From: Streptomyces sclerotialus
GTDB lineage: Bacteria; Actinomycetota; Actinomycetes; Streptomycetales; Streptomycetaceae
NCBI GenBank assembly: GCA_000719105.1
Contig: JODX01000005.1
Span: forward strand, 385,082-449,081
Length of the DNA stretch: 64,000 nt
Direction of reading: 5' to 3'
This document shows positions 23,502 to 32,808 of this stretch, one piece after another. Under the pieces are notes generated by a model. The model made no database searches. It was not told the DNA's origin and saw nothing but the letters and a program-made list of their open reading frames with translations. Position 1 is the stretch's first letter. Every line of letters begins with the position of its first letter. The position numbers were made by a program, and so were the translations under genes.

Positions 23502-25271
23502 TCAGCCGCCGTCCGAGGAGCCCAGGGTCAGGGAGACCTTCCGGTCCCGGCCGTCGCGCCGGAGCGTGAGGTCGAGCCGGTCCCCGGGACGGTGGGCACG
23601 GATCTTGACGATGAGTTCCTCACCGGAGTGGATCCGCCGGCCGTCGACCTCGGTGATGACGTCGCCCGCCGCCACGCCGGCCACGTCGGCCGGGCCGCCC
23701 TCGCTGACCGGGGGCTCGCCGTCGTCCCCCGCCGTGCCGACCCGGGCGCCGTCGCCCGAGTAGTCCATGTCGAGCGTGACGCCGATGACGGGGTGGGTCG
23801 CCCGGCCCGTGTTGATCAGCTCCTCGGCGACGCGCTTGCCCTGGTTGACGGGGATGGCGAAGCCGAGCCCTATCGAGCCCGCCTGCCCTTCCGCGTCGGA
23901 GCCGCTCTCGGCGGACCGGATGGCGCTGTTGATGCCGATGACGCGGGCGTTCGCGTCGACGAGGGGCCCGCCGGAGTTGCCGGGGTTGATCGGGGCGTCG
24001 GTCTGCAGCGCGTCGACGTAACTGATGTCGCTGCCGTCGCCCTTCTCGCCGCCCGCGGTGATGGGCCGCTCCTTGGCGCTGATAATGCCGGCGGTCACGG
24101 TGTTGGCGAGGTCGAAGGGTGCGCCGATGGCGACGACCGGGTCGCCCACCTGGACGTCGTCGGAGTCGCCGAGCGGAAGCGGCCTGAGCCCGCTCACCCC
24201 GGAGACCTTGACCACGGCGAGGTCGTACCCGGTGTCCCCGCCGACGACCTCGCCCTTCGCGGTCTCGCCGCCGCTGAAGGTCACCGTTATGTCGCCGCCG
24301 TCGCCGGCGGGCTCCACGACATGGTTGTTGGTCAGGATGTGTCCGCGCTCGTCCAGTACGAACCCGGTGCCGGTGCCCTGCGCGGCCGTCCCGCTCACGT
24401 GCAGGGTCACCACGCTGGGCAGCGCGCTCGCGGCGATGCCGGCGACGCTGTCGGGCGCGCGTCCCTTCGCCCCGTCCACCGCCTGGGGCAGCTCCACCCG
24501 GCCGAGGCCGCCGCTCCGCTCCAGGTACGCGCCGACGGCGCCGCCGACCCCGCCGGACACCAGCGCGATCAGTACGGCGCCCAGGACCAGGACCTTCACG
24601 GCCCGCCTGCGGCGCCGGCCCTCGCTGGGGACCACGGCGCCGTTCTGCTGGAGGGGGGCCCGGGCTGCGGCGGCCCAGGGGTCGTAGTTCCGCCAGGGGT
24701 CGTGGGAGTGGGTGGCGTGGGGCGGGGGCGCCGTCCCGGCGGCGGCCGGTCGCGGGGCGGGCGCCGGGACCGGGGACGGGTAGGGCACGGGCGTGTTCTC
24801 GGCGGGTGCGGCCGGCCCGGCGGGCGGTGACGTCGGCGGTACGGCCGTACCATGCGCGGGAGTGGTCGCCGGGTGCTGCACCGGTGGCGCGGGCGCCCAG
24901 GGGCCGGGTTCGCCGTAGGGAGGGGTGCTGTAGGGGTCGGGGTCGTGGAGCGGTCGGGGCCGTTCGCGTTCGGAGGATCCGCTCGTGGGTGTACCGGTTC
25001 CGCTCGCGGGTGTATCGGTTCCCTCAGCGGGCGTACCGGTTTCTGCGGGCGGGGGATCGGCCGCGGGCCGCTCCAGCTGGAAGTCACCCTCGCTGTTCGC
25101 CTTCGCGGGGCGGGCCAGCTCGAAGTCGCCCTCGGTACCGGCCGCAGTGAGGCCATCCGCCGTGGGCGGGTCATCCGCCGTGGCCGGGTGGTCCACCGTC
25201 AGCTCGGCGCCCGCGCCCTGCGGTCGGGGGCGGCTCCACCACTTCGCCTTCGTGGGCTTCCCCTCGTTCAT
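23502..25271 (-). CDS. HtrA/DegP-like membrane serine protease
   Basis: 589 residues. A long Pro/Thr-rich cytoplasmic N-terminus (1-220) with repeated EGTxTPxSGT-like motifs leads to one membrane helix (about 224-248), then a trypsin-like domain with triad His317 (NNHVV), Asp350 (GYDLAVV) and Ser433 (GNSGGP). One C-terminal PDZ domain follows (VAGVAAGDVITEVDGRRIHSG). GGGGAGAG precedes the ATG at 25271. It is a quality-control protease acting outside the membrane. It sits between the anti-sigma factor and tatB, as in the mycobacterial sigE-rseA-htrA-tatB order. Confidence 0.92.
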   Translation of the reverse strand: MNEGKPTKAKWWSRPRPQGAGAELTVDHPATADDPPTADGLTAAGTEGDFELARPAKANSEGDFQLERPAADPPPAETGTPAEGTDTPASGTGTPTSGSSERERPRPLHDPDPYSTPPYGEPGPWAPAPPVQHPATTPAHGTAVPPTSPPAGPAAPAENTPVPYPSPVPAPAPRPAAAGTAPPPHATHSHDPWRNYDPWAAAARAPLQQNGAVVPSEGRRRRRAVKVLVLGAVLIALVSGGVGGAVGAYLERSGGLGRVELPQAVDGAKGRAPDSVAGIAASALPSVVTLHVSGTAAQGTGTGFVLDERGHILTNNHVVEPAGDGGDITVTFSGGETAKGEVVGGDTGYDLAVVKVSGVSGLRPLPLGDSDDVQVGDPVVAIGAPFDLANTVTAGIISAKERPITAGGEKGDGSDISYVDALQTDAPINPGNSGGPLVDANARVIGINSAIRSAESGSDAEGQAGSIGLGFAIPVNQGKRVAEELINTGRATHPVIGVTLDMDYSGDGARVGTAGDDGEPPVSEGGPADVAGVAAGDVITEVDGRRIHSGEELIVKIRAHRPGDRLDLTLRRDGRDRKVSLTLGSSDGG

Positions 25272-25410
25272 GCTCTCCCCACATCCGGCCCGCGGCAGGA
25301 CTCGCCGGCGGTGACCGCGGACAGTCGATTCCGCGTCCGCGGGATACCCCGGCGGACGCGACCCACCCCGGATTCAACCAGGTTCGCGGGCCGCGGCGCA
25401 GAGGACCGGG

Positions 25411-26694
25411 TCAGGGAAGCTCGGGTGAGCCGAGCGGGGGTGACGTGAGCAGGTGCGGAACCGTGAGCGGCGGAGTCACGAGTCCCGACGCCGCCTGCCA
25501 GACCGGCTGGACCGGCTGGACCGGCTGGACCGGCTGGACCGGCTGGGAGGCCGTGAGCGGCGTCAGCGGACGTATGAGCGAGTGCATCGCGGCGGCGCCG
25601 GTCAGCACGGGCTGCTGCGCCGGTACCGCCGGAGCGGGGAGCCCGGGCAGCAGGGGCGCCGAGACGACGGTGGACGCCACGGGGGTGCCGCCCTGGGGCT
25701 GCTGGCCCTGTCCGAGCAGCGGCCCGAGTCCCGACCGGCGACGCTGTGACTCGGAGACGGCGGCGGCGCCCGCACCGGCCGTGCGCATCGGCGTCACCTT
25801 GCTTCCGGCACCCGCTCCGCCGCGCGCCTCCGCCGTGTCCCCCGCTCCTCCGGTGGACACCCCGCCGAGCGCGATGGCGGCCAGGGAGACGGCTCCGGCC
25901 GCCACGAACGCGAACCGCAGACCGCGCCAGGCCGGCCGTTCGGCCTCGGGACGGCCGACGCGGTGGATGCGGAAGCCGCGCTCCTCCGTGTCATCGGGGT
26001 CGAGTCGGCCGTCGGCCGGGGCACGGACCGCGAGGGCGGCACCGGTGCCGAGGACACCCGTGCTGTCGGCGACACCCGGACCGCCGGGAATAGCCGGACC
26101 GCCGGACATACCCGGACCGCCGGGGAAACCCGAGCCGCCGGGGAAGCCCGGACCGCCGGGGAAACCCGAGCCGCCGTGAAAACCGTGCCCGTCGGCACGG
26201 CCCAGGCCGTCGCGGAGACCCCGGCCGTCGGCACGGCCCGGACCGCGGCCGGCGAGGAGATCACGCTCCTCCGACGGCGAGAGCGCGCCGGCGTGCGGGC
26301 CCGACGGCGCGTAGCCGAAGGGTTCCCCCCTCACTCCGAAGGCTCCGGAGCCACGGGGGAACCCCGGCCGTCCGGCCCAGCCCGGCAGTCTTCCGGCGCC
26401 GAAGGCTCCCCCGCCCGGTGGTGTGCCGCCGTCGTCGTCACCACCCGCGGGCAGCCCCTGGAGGCGGGCCAGGAAGCTTTCCGAGGGGGGCGGCGGGGCC
26501 GCGGCCGCGAACACGTCCTTCAGTCGGCGCTGCGCGTCCGCCTCCGCCTTGCACTTGGGGCAGGTGGCGAGGTGGGCGAGGACACGCTCACGCGCCTCAT
26601 GACCGAGCTCTCCGTCCACCAGGGCGGAGAGCCGGTCTCCGAGATGCTGATCGGCGACGCGCCGCTCGGCGGGGTTCGGCCGTGATCCACTCAC
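25411..26694 (-). CDS. Zinc-binding anti-sigma factor (RseA-like)
   Basis: 427 residues from a GTG whose GTGA overlaps the sigma-factor stop. The ZAS motif HLATCPKC (HxxxCxxC) lies near residue 37-44 in a helical domain that binds the sigma factor. Next comes a Gly/Pro-rich collagen-like region (GFPGGPG repeats), then one membrane helix ([18 protein letters not shown]) and an extracellular Pro-rich tail with QPV repeats. So it can hold the sigma factor at the membrane and read envelope signals. It is longer than mycobacterial RseA because of the repeats. GGAGGAGGAGG precedes the start. Confidence 0.88.
   Translation of the reverse strand: MSGSRPNPAERRVADQHLGDRLSALVDGELGHEARERVLAHLATCPKCKAEADAQRRLKDVFAAAAPPPPSESFLARLQGLPAGGDDDGGTPPGGGAFGAGRLPGWAGRPGFPRGSGAFGVRGEPFGYAPSGPHAGALSPSEERDLLAGRGPGRADGRGLRDGLGRADGHGFHGGSGFPGGPGFPGGSGFPGGPGMSGGPAIPGGPGVADSTGVLGTGAALAVRAPADGRLDPDDTEERGFRIHRVGRPEAERPAWRGLRFAFVAAGAVSLAAIALGGVSTGGAGDTAEARGGAGAGSKVTPMRTAGAGAAAVSESQRRRSGLGPLLGQGQQPQGGTPVASTVVSAPLLPGLPAPAVPAQQPVLTGAAAMHSLIRPLTPLTASQPVQPVQPVQPVQPVWQAASGLVTPPLTVPHLLTSPPLGSPELP
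25501..25545. repeat. 9-bp tandem repeat, five copies
   Basis: Five perfect copies of GACCGGCTG inside the anti-sigma gene, coding on the minus strand for a (QPV)n run near the C-terminus. The identity at DNA level suggests recent slippage. Confidence 0.9.
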
Positions 26695-27461
26695 GCGGTC
26701 GCGCCTCCTCCTCCCAGCGCGGGCATGCCGGTCAGCGCGAAGCCGCGGCGCTCCGCGCGGGCCTCCGGCGAACGGTGTGCCAGGGCCTTGCGCAGCTGCG
26801 AGCGGCCGCGGTGGATCCGGGAGCGGACGGTACCGAGCTTGACGCCGAGGGTCGCGGCGATCTCCTCGTACGACAGCCCCTCGATGTCGCACAGCACCAC
26901 GGCCGCGCGGAACTCGGGCGCGAGGGTGTCGAGGGCCTGCTGGACGTCCGCGTCGAAGTGCGAGTCGTTGAAGACCTGCTGCGGGGAGGGCTCACGGCTG
27001 GGCAGGCGCTCGGCCGCGTCCTCGCCGAGCGCGTCGAAGCGGATGCGCTGCTTGCGGCGCACCATGTCCAGGAAGAGGTTCGTGGTGATGCGGTGCAGCC
27101 AGCCCTCGAAGGTGCCCGGCGTGTACGTCGACAGGGAGCGGAAGACCCGGACGAACACTTCCTGGGTCAGGTCCTCGGCGTCGTGCTGGTTGCCCGTCAG
27201 GCGGTAGGCCAGCCGGTAGACCCGGCCGCTGTGGGTGCTGACGATCTCCTCCCAGGTGGGCGGAGTCCACGCCTGTGCGTCCGCGTCGGCGAAGGTCGCG
27301 GTCGATGCGGAGTCGGCGGCGCGGCGGTGGTCAGCGGTGTCGTTCACGGATTTCGGCCTGCTCGCCGATCCGAGGAAGCGCCTGAGCACTCCTCCCCGAT
27401 CCGCGGGCGCGGCCGCACCTCCCCTGTCGGCTCTGGTGGTGTCCAGTGGAGCCCCTACCAT
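26691..27461 (-). CDS. ECF RNA polymerase sigma factor (SigE-like)
   Basis: 256 residues from the ATG at 27461 with GAGGTGG just upstream. Region 2 is [27 protein letters not shown] and region 4 is [32 protein letters not shown]. The first 75 residues are a disordered extension; a GTG start at VNDTADHRR is possible. It is followed without a gap by its anti-sigma gene, then the HtrA-like gene and tatB. By comparison with mycobacterial SigE it should respond to envelope or redox stress. I leave out the symbol because Streptomyces sigE names another locus. Confidence 0.93.
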   Translation of the reverse strand: MVGAPLDTTRADRGGAAAPADRGGVLRRFLGSASRPKSVNDTADHRRAADSASTATFADADAQAWTPPTWEEIVSTHSGRVYRLAYRLTGNQHDAEDLTQEVFVRVFRSLSTYTPGTFEGWLHRITTNLFLDMVRRKQRIRFDALGEDAAERLPSREPSPQQVFNDSHFDADVQQALDTLAPEFRAAVVLCDIEGLSYEEIAATLGVKLGTVRSRIHRGRSQLRKALAHRSPEARAERRGFALTGMPALGGGGATA

Positions 27462-27527
27462 AGCCACCTCGCCCGTTAGCTCCGGATAAGCGGTTTTACG
27501 AAAAATTGATACACGTCGGCCCGGCTC

Positions 27528-28310
27528 GTGCGACTCCGTCAGCACCTGCCCGGTGTCCTCTTCCATCCACTTCCCCCGCCTGCGTTCCACACCCCTCCAA
27601 ACGACCGGTCCCATCTGCGGGTTCCCGGCGCCAACGGATACAGTCACGCCCAGGCAACCACGGGACAGGAGAGGGTCATTACCGGCAACCGGCAGACGAG
27701 CTGGGCGTTCGCAGACGCCTATGTCGCCGAGGACGAGGCGCTGCACTGGGCTCGTGACCGGGCCCGTGAGGCGGGGCTGCGCTCGGTGTCGCCCGGCGCG
27801 GGCGCCGCGCTGCGGTTGCTGGCCGCCTCCGTCGACGCGAAGGCCGTCGCGGAGATCGGTACGGGATGCGGGGTCTCCGGCATCCATCTGCTGCACGGCA
27901 TGCGGCCCGACGGGGTGCTCACCACCGTGGACCCGGAGCCGGAGCACCAGCAGTTCGCCCGGCAGGCCTTCCGCGCCTCCGGCTTCGCCAGCAACCGGGC
28001 CCGTTTCATCCCCGGCCGCGCCCTGGACGTGCTGCCCCGGCTCGCGGACGCCGGCTATGACCTCGTCTTCTGTGACGGCGACCGCCTGGAGTCGCTGGAG
28101 TACCTCGCTGAATCGTTGCGCCTGCTCCGCGTGGGGGGCCTGGTCGTCTTCGAGGGCGTCTTCGCGGCCGGCCGCACCGTGGACTCGGGCCCGCAGCCCA
28201 CTGAGGTCATACGCATACGGGAGCTGCTCCGCACGGTCCGCGAGAGCCCGGACCTGATGCCGACGCTGCTCCCGGTGGGCGACGGACTGCTGTGTGCGGT
28301 GAAGCGGTGA
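27528..28310 (+). CDS. SAM-dependent O-methyltransferase
   Basis: Up to 260 residues. The Rossmann fold shows [19 protein letters not shown] (SAM loop), [11 protein letters not shown] and YDLVFCDGD, typical of class I O-methyltransferases acting on catechols or small phenols. The only ordinary in-frame start is the GTG at 27528, but it has no ribosome site and its first 50 residues look non-coding. GGAGAGG at 27670-27676 sits just before ATT at 27678 (ITGNRQTSW), where family similarity begins, so an ATT start is possible. It is divergent from the sigma factor, as Rv1220c is from sigE. Confidence 0.85.
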   Translation: MRLRQHLPGVLFHPLPPPAFHTPPNDRSHLRVPGANGYSHAQATTGQERVITGNRQTSWAFADAYVAEDEALHWARDRAREAGLRSVSPGAGAALRLLAASVDAKAVAEIGTGCGVSGIHLLHGMRPDGVLTTVDPEPEHQQFARQAFRASGFASNRARFIPGRALDVLPRLADAGYDLVFCDGDRLESLEYLAESLRLLRVGGLVVFEGVFAAGRTVDSGPQPTEVIRIRELLRTVRESPDLMPTLLPVGDGLLCAVKR

Positions 28311-28453
28311 TCCGGTGAGGCACCGTGGCACCGCAGCCGTGAACCGGTGCGGCGGTGCAGCGCGGAGGGCGACGTTCCGCGCCGCTTCAGGGGCCCGGCA
28401 CCCCGACTCCCCGATGCCCTGTGAAAACTGCGCGCGACCCCGGAAAAACAGCT

Positions 28454-28482
28454 ACCCCGGCACCGCGTGTCGGTGCCGGGGT
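28454..28482. terminator. Bidirectional hairpin between O-methyltransferase and DUF3117
   Basis: A 12-bp perfect stem (28454-28465 with 28471-28482) and a 5-base loop between convergent genes. It is flanked by AAAAA on one side and GAAAG on the other. Confidence 0.75.
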
Positions 28483-28511
28483 CACTGAAAGAGTATGGTC
28501 GCGTCCGCCCG

Positions 28512-28679
28512 TCAGCCGACGACCTTCTTGAGGGCGTCGCCGAGCGCATCGGCCTCGTCAGGGGTCAGTTCGACGACGAGTCGACCGCCGCCTTCGAGCG
28601 GAACGCGCATGACGATGCCCCGCCCCTCCTTGGTCACCTCGAGCGGGCCATCGCCCGTCCGCGGCTTCATGGCCGCCAT
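28512..28679 (-). CDS. DUF3117 family protein
   Basis: 55 residues, MAAMKPRTGDGPLEVTKEGRGIVMRVPLEGGGRLVVELTP..., exactly the length and sequence type of DUF3117, an actinobacterial core family of unknown function (Rv1211 in M. tuberculosis). AGGAAGGGG precedes the ATG at 28679. The 3' end is acidic with DEADALGDALKKVVG. Confidence 0.93.
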   Translation of the reverse strand: MAAMKPRTGDGPLEVTKEGRGIVMRVPLEGGGRLVVELTPDEADALGDALKKVVG

Positions 28680-29054
28680 GCTCGTTCCCCTTCCTGAAAC
28701 CAGCTCATCGTCAGCCGACGGCCCCCAGAAGGGCACGCGGGCACCCGAACGGGGCACGCGACACCGGCATCGAACACATTGCTTCCAAGCCATTATCCCG
28801 CATCGCAGGACCCGATGACCAACATCAGTCGGCATCGCTTGGACAACGCGCGCGAGCAAAACCACCCAATTCGGCGATGTGGCTGCGATACTGCGCCACC
28901 GCATGAAGGTCTACCACTCTTCCACCCAGCGGAATTGTTAGACACAGGTCACACATCCGGTCCGCGCCACCGCCGATGATCTCCGCCATGCTGTGCTGTG
29001 ACGCAGGACGTACCGACCGGTACGCCTCAGCCGCGACGACGGAGGGGATCCGCC
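28680..29054. promoter_or_regulatory. Divergent promoter region
   Basis: About 375 bases without a gene between DUF3117 and the enoyl-CoA hydratase gene. On the minus strand TTGGTC (28817-28822) and GATAAT (28792-28797), 19 bases apart, make a fair promoter for DUF3117, leaving a leader of about 105 bases. No clear promoter was found for the rightward gene. Confidence 0.45.
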
Positions 29055-29858
29055 ATGGCCGACACCGTGCTCTACGAGGTGAGCGACGGACTCGCGACGA
29101 TCACGCTGAACCGCCCCGAGGCGATGAACGCGCTGAACGTGGAGGCCAAGGTCGCCCTGCGGGAGGCCGTCGAGTCCGCCGCCGCGGACGACGCCGTACG
29201 CGCCGTGCTGCTGACGGCCGCCGGGGACCGGGCGTTCTGCGTGGGCCAGGACCTCAAGGAGCACATCGGGCTGCTGATCTCGGACCGGGAGAACGGCACC
29301 GGGGAGACCATGAGCACCGTGCGCGAGCACTACAACCCCATCGTGCGGGCGCTGGCGGGGATGGCGAAGCCCGTGGTGGCGGGGGTGAACGGGGTCGCGG
29401 CCGGGGCGGGCTTCGGCTTCGCGCTGGCCGCGGACTACCGGGTCGTCGCGGAGACGGCGTCCTTCAACACGTCGTTCGCCGGGGTGGCGCTGACCGCCGA
29501 CTCCGGGATCTCGTGGACGCTGCCTCGGGTGGTCGGCCCCTCGCGCGCGGCCGACCTGCTGCTCTTCCCACGGAGCATCGGCGCGCAGGACGCGTACGAG
29601 CTGGGGATCGCGAACCGTGTCGTACCGGCGACGGAGTTCGCCGAGGAGACCCTGAAGGTCGCCCGCGCCCTGGCCGAGGGGCCGACCGTGGCGTACGCGG
29701 CGCTGAAGGAGTCCCTCGCGTACGGGCTGTCCCACTCGCTGGACGAGACGCTGGACAAGGAGGACGAGCTGCAGACGCGGGCGGGGTCCTCCGAGGACCA
29801 CGGGATCGCGGTACGGGCGTTCGTGAACAAGGAGAAGCCCCGGTACCTGGGCCGGTGA
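29055..29858 (+). CDS. Enoyl-CoA hydratase/isomerase family protein
   Basis: 267 residues from the ATG at 29055 with GGAGGGGAT upstream. The crotonase fold shows LNRPEAMNALN, DRAFCVGQDLKEH (oxyanion region) and NGVAAGAGFGFALAADYRV. At the position of the second catalytic Glu the sequence is FAGVALTADSGISWTLPRVVG, with Asp in place of Glu, which resembles the PaaG/isomerase branch. It may act in phenylacetate or fatty-acid breakdown; no pathway genes are adjacent. Confidence 0.88.
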   Translation: MADTVLYEVSDGLATITLNRPEAMNALNVEAKVALREAVESAAADDAVRAVLLTAAGDRAFCVGQDLKEHIGLLISDRENGTGETMSTVREHYNPIVRALAGMAKPVVAGVNGVAAGAGFGFALAADYRVVAETASFNTSFAGVALTADSGISWTLPRVVGPSRAADLLLFPRSIGAQDAYELGIANRVVPATEFAEETLKVARALAEGPTVAYAALKESLAYGLSHSLDETLDKEDELQTRAGSSEDHGIAVRAFVNKEKPRYLGR

Positions 29859-29898
29859 GCGGCTGTACCGGCTGGAGCGGCCGAGCCGGGCCCGGCGG

Positions 29899-30477
29899 TC
29901 AGCCCCGGCGTGCCACGCAGTCCGCCAGGTGGTCGTCGACCAGACCGCAGGCCTGCATCAGGGCGTACGCCGTCGTCGGGCCGACGAAGCGCAGGCCTCG
30001 CTTCTTCAGGGCCTTGGAGAGCGCGGTCGACTCGTCCGTGACGGCCGGGACCTCGGTGAGGGACCTCGGGACGGGGCGGGAGGCCGGGTCGGGGGCGTGG
30101 GACCAGATCAGCTCGTCCAGCTCCCCGGGGGACCACTGGGCCAGTACGCGCGCGTTGGCGAGCGTCGCGTCGACCTTGGCACGGTTGCGGATGATGCCCG
30201 GGTCGGCGAGCAGCCGGACGCGGTCGTCCTCGGTGAAGGCCGCGACCGAGGCGATCCGGAAGCCGTCGAAGGCCGCGCGGAAGCCGGGCCGCCGGCGCAG
30301 GATCGTGATCCAGGACAGACCGGACTGGAAGGCCTCCAGCGACAGGCGCTCGAACAGCGCGTCGTCGCCGTGCACCGGGCGGCCCCACTCCTCGTCGTGG
30401 TACGTCACGTAGTCCTCGGTGGACAGCGCCCAGGGGCAGCGCAGCGCGCCGTCCGGGCCCGCGAGAGCGGCGCTCAA
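29899..30477 (-). CDS. tag: DNA-3-methyladenine glycosylase I
   Basis: 192 residues. The N-terminal RCPWA, then YHDEEWGRPVHGDDALFERLSLEAFQSGLSW, and the C-terminal DDHLADC give the zinc ligands (Cys, His, His, Cys) and the HhH-GPD fold of Tag. It removes 3-methyladenine from alkylated DNA. The start is TTG at 30477, overlapping the upstream stop as TTGA and preceded by GGGGGAG. It is translationally coupled to the DivIVA-like gene, as in mycobacteria (Rv1209-Rv1210). Confidence 0.93.
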   Translation of the reverse strand: MSAALAGPDGALRCPWALSTEDYVTYHDEEWGRPVHGDDALFERLSLEAFQSGLSWITILRRRPGFRAAFDGFRIASVAAFTEDDRVRLLADPGIIRNRAKVDATLANARVLAQWSPGELDELIWSHAPDPASRPVPRSLTEVPAVTDESTALSKALKKRGLRFVGPTTAYALMQACGLVDDHLADCVARRG

Positions 30478-30833
30478 CGGCTCTCCCCCTGCTCCGGCTT
30501 GTGCAGCGAGGTGCCCGTGGCGGCCGTCGCCGCGCGGGCGCCGGCGAGGGCGGCCTCCAGATCGGAGATCCGGGCGTCCCGCTCGGCGAGTTCGGCGCCG
30601 AGGCGGCGCAGCGCGTCGTCCACGTCCGTCATCCGGTAGCCGCGCACGGCGACCGGGAAGCGGAGCGTCTCCACGTCCGCGCGGTCGACCGGACGGCCGT
30701 ACGGCAGGGCGTCCTGGAACCGCTCGGGAGCGGCCTCCGGGAGCGCGCCGCTCTCGCCGCCGCCCACCACGGCGAGGGTCACCGCGGCGACCACGACGGC
30801 GAGCGCGACGACCAGGAACAAGAACATCAACAT
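30474..30833 (-). CDS. DivIVA-domain membrane protein
   Basis: 119 residues. An N-terminal membrane helix (FLFLVVALAVVVAAVTLAVVGG) is followed by a DivIVA-like motif RFPVAVRGYRMTDVDDALRRLGAELAERDARISDLEAAL, a short coiled coil. The ATG at 30833 is chosen; a GTG at 30848 is 5 codons upstream. It is likely a cell-pole or septum-associated protein by analogy. The downstream gene is tag, with a 4-base overlap. Confidence 0.85.
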   Translation of the reverse strand: MLMFLFLVVALAVVVAAVTLAVVGGGESGALPEAAPERFQDALPYGRPVDRADVETLRFPVAVRGYRMTDVDDALRRLGAELAERDARISDLEAALAGARAATAATGTSLHKPEQGESR

Positions 30834-31014
30834 CGCTGGGGTCCCCACGCTCGTGGCCGGCGCGCGGTGCGCCGACGCGGAAGTGCCCGGCCGGCCGTGT
30901 CGCGATCGGCCGTGCCGGAGCCGAATGTGTCAGGGTCCGATCGTGCCATGCGAGTCCGACAGTTAGGGTCGCAGGCGGCTAAGCAGCGGGACGTACTGGG
31001 AGAGGTCACAGCGG

Positions 31015-31875
31015 ATGCTCAGGCTGGGCAGGCGGGAATTCGGCGAGCGGGAGCCGGTGATCATGGCGATCGTGAACCGGACACCCGACTCCTTCTACGA
31101 CCGGGGGGCCACCTTCCGTGACGAGCCCGCGCTCGCGCGCGTGGAGCAGGCGGTGGCGGAGGGCGCCGCGATCATCGACATCGGCGGGGTGAAGGCCGGG
31201 CCCGGCGAGGAGGTCACGGCCGAGGAGGAGGCGCGGCGCACCGTCGGCTTCGTGGCGGAGGTCCGGCGGCGCTTCCCCGACGTGGTGATCAGCGTGGACA
31301 CCTGGCGGGCCGATGTCGGCGAGGCGGTGTGCGAGGCGGGGGCGGATCTGCTCAACGACGCGTGGGGCGGCGTCGACCCCGGGCTCGCGGAGGTCGCGGC
31401 GCGGTACGGCGTAGGGCTGGTGTGCACGCACGCGGGCGGCGCCGAGCCGCGGACCCGGCCGCACCGGGTGACGTACGACGACATCATGGCCGACATCCTG
31501 CGGGTGACCGTGGGGCTGGCCGAGCGTGCGGTGTCCCTGGGGGTGCCCCGGGAGTCGGTGCTCATCGATCCCGGACACGACTTCGGGAAGAACACGCGGC
31601 ACAGCCTGGAGGCCACGCGGCGGCTGGACGAGATGGCCGCCACGGGGTGGCCCGTGCTGGTGTCCCTGTCCAACAAGGACTTCGTCGGGGAGACGCTGGA
31701 CAAGCCGGTGAAGGAGCGGCTGCTCGGGACGCTGGCGACGACGGCGGTCTCGGCGTGGCTGGGGGCGCAGGTGTACCGGGTGCACGAGGTGGCGGAGACG
31801 CGGCAGGTGCTGGACATGGTGGCGTCCATCGCGGGGCATCGGCCTCCGGCGGTGGCGCGGCGGGGGCTGGCCTGA
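31015..31875 (+). CDS. folP: Dihydropteroate synthase homologue of FolP2 type
   Basis: 286 residues. The pterin-binding TIM barrel begins VIMAIVNRTPDSFYDRGATF. True DHPS usually has NVTPDSFSDGG here, while NRTPDSFYD(K/R)GATF is the mark of the actinobacterial FolP2 group. Other motifs are IIDIGGVKAGPG, ISVDTWRADV, LLNDAWGG and IDPGHDFGKNT. GGGAGAGG precedes the ATG at 31015. It sits beside genes syntenic with Rv1205-Rv1210, where folP2 is Rv1207. FolP2 is thought not to supply the main folate pathway, so its reaction is uncertain. Confidence 0.88.
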   Translation: MLRLGRREFGEREPVIMAIVNRTPDSFYDRGATFRDEPALARVEQAVAEGAAIIDIGGVKAGPGEEVTAEEEARRTVGFVAEVRRRFPDVVISVDTWRADVGEAVCEAGADLLNDAWGGVDPGLAEVAARYGVGLVCTHAGGAEPRTRPHRVTYDDIMADILRVTVGLAERAVSLGVPRESVLIDPGHDFGKNTRHSLEATRRLDEMAATGWPVLVSLSNKDFVGETLDKPVKERLLGTLATTAVSAWLGAQVYRVHEVAETRQVLDMVASIAGHRPPAVARRGLA

Positions 31876-31881
31876 CGGTGC

Positions 31882-31914
31882 GGGCCGGGCGGGGTGTTCG
31901 CCCCCGCCCGGCCC
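31882..31914. terminator. Bidirectional hairpin between folP and LOG genes
   Basis: A 13-bp perfect GC stem, 31882-31894 with 31902-31914, and a 7-base loop. It lies between two convergent stop codons. Confidence 0.8.
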
Positions 31915-31924
31915 TGCCCCTCGG

Positions 31925-32683
31925 CTACCTGCCCGCCTCCTTCGACACCAGCGCCACCGCCTCGTCCACGTCGTCCGTCAGGTGGAACAGCAGGAGGTCC
32001 TTCTCCGCGGCCTTGCCCTGGGCCACCAGCGTGTTCTTCAGCCAGTCGACCAGTCCGCCCCAGTACTCCGTACCGAAGAGGACGATCGGGAAGCGGGTGA
32101 CCTTCTGGGTCTGGACGAGGGTGAGCGCCTCGAAGAGCTCGTCCAGGGTGCCGAGGCCGCCCGGCAGGACGACGAAGCCCTGCGCGTACTTGACGAACAT
32201 CATCTTCCGGACGAAGAAGTAGCGGAAGTTGAGCCCGATGTCGACGTACTGGTTCAGCCCCTGCTCGAAGGGCAGCTCGATGCCGAGGCCGACCGAGACG
32301 CCCTTCGCCTCACACGCGCCCCTGTTGGCGGCCTCCATGGCGCCCGGGCCGCCACCGGTGATCACCGCGAAACCCGCTTCGACCAGTCCGCGCCCGAGGG
32401 CGACCCCCGCCTCGTACTCGGCGGAGTTCCGGTCCGTCCGCGCGGACCCGAACACACTGATCGCGGGCGGGAGATCGGCGAGCGTGCCGAAACCCTCGAC
32501 GAACTCCGACTGGATGCGCAGGACGCGCCACGGGTCCGTGTGCACCCAGTCGGAAGGGCCACCCGTGTCCAGCAGCCGCTGGTCCGCCGTGCTCGACTGG
32601 ACCTGCTCCCGCCTGCGCAGTACCGGGCCCAGCCGCTGCTCCTCCGGTGGCTGCTGCTTCCCCTCGGGGTTACCGGTCGCCAT
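31925..32683 (-). CDS. LOG-family cytokinin riboside monophosphate phosphoribohydrolase-like protein
   Basis: 252 residues from the ATG at 32683 with GGAGGGAG upstream. The Rossmann fold has the signature GGGPGAMEAANRGA and the active-site motif PGGLGTLDELFE (PGGxGTxxE), as in LOG/TIGR00730 proteins. It releases free base from nucleoside 5'-monophosphates by family knowledge. The 60-residue N-terminal extension is typical of the actinobacterial form (Rv1205-like). Confidence 0.88.
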   Translation of the reverse strand: MATGNPEGKQQPPEEQRLGPVLRRREQVQSSTADQRLLDTGGPSDWVHTDPWRVLRIQSEFVEGFGTLADLPPAISVFGSARTDRNSAEYEAGVALGRGLVEAGFAVITGGGPGAMEAANRGACEAKGVSVGLGIELPFEQGLNQYVDIGLNFRYFFVRKMMFVKYAQGFVVLPGGLGTLDELFEALTLVQTQKVTRFPIVLFGTEYWGGLVDWLKNTLVAQGKAAEKDLLLFHLTDDVDEAVALVSKEAGR

Positions 32684-32808
32684 GTCCGCTCCCTCCGCCG
32701 TGCCGTCTTTCCACCTCAGCGTAGATCTACGCGGGTTACGGACGGGGGACGTGCGCATGTCCGCAGTTCACCGGCGTACGGCACGGCCGATGGCGTACCG
32801 CCAGGACG

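Noticed and set aside
22392..24830. A long plus-strand frame over tatB and the HtrA-like gene
   Set aside because: It is antisense to two well-recognised genes; the high GC leaves opposite strands open by chance.
27462..28331. An upstream extension of the ECF sigma factor across the methyltransferase gene
   Set aside because: It is antisense to a clear Rossmann-fold methyltransferase. A good ribosome site and ATG at 27461 give the normal sigma-factor length.
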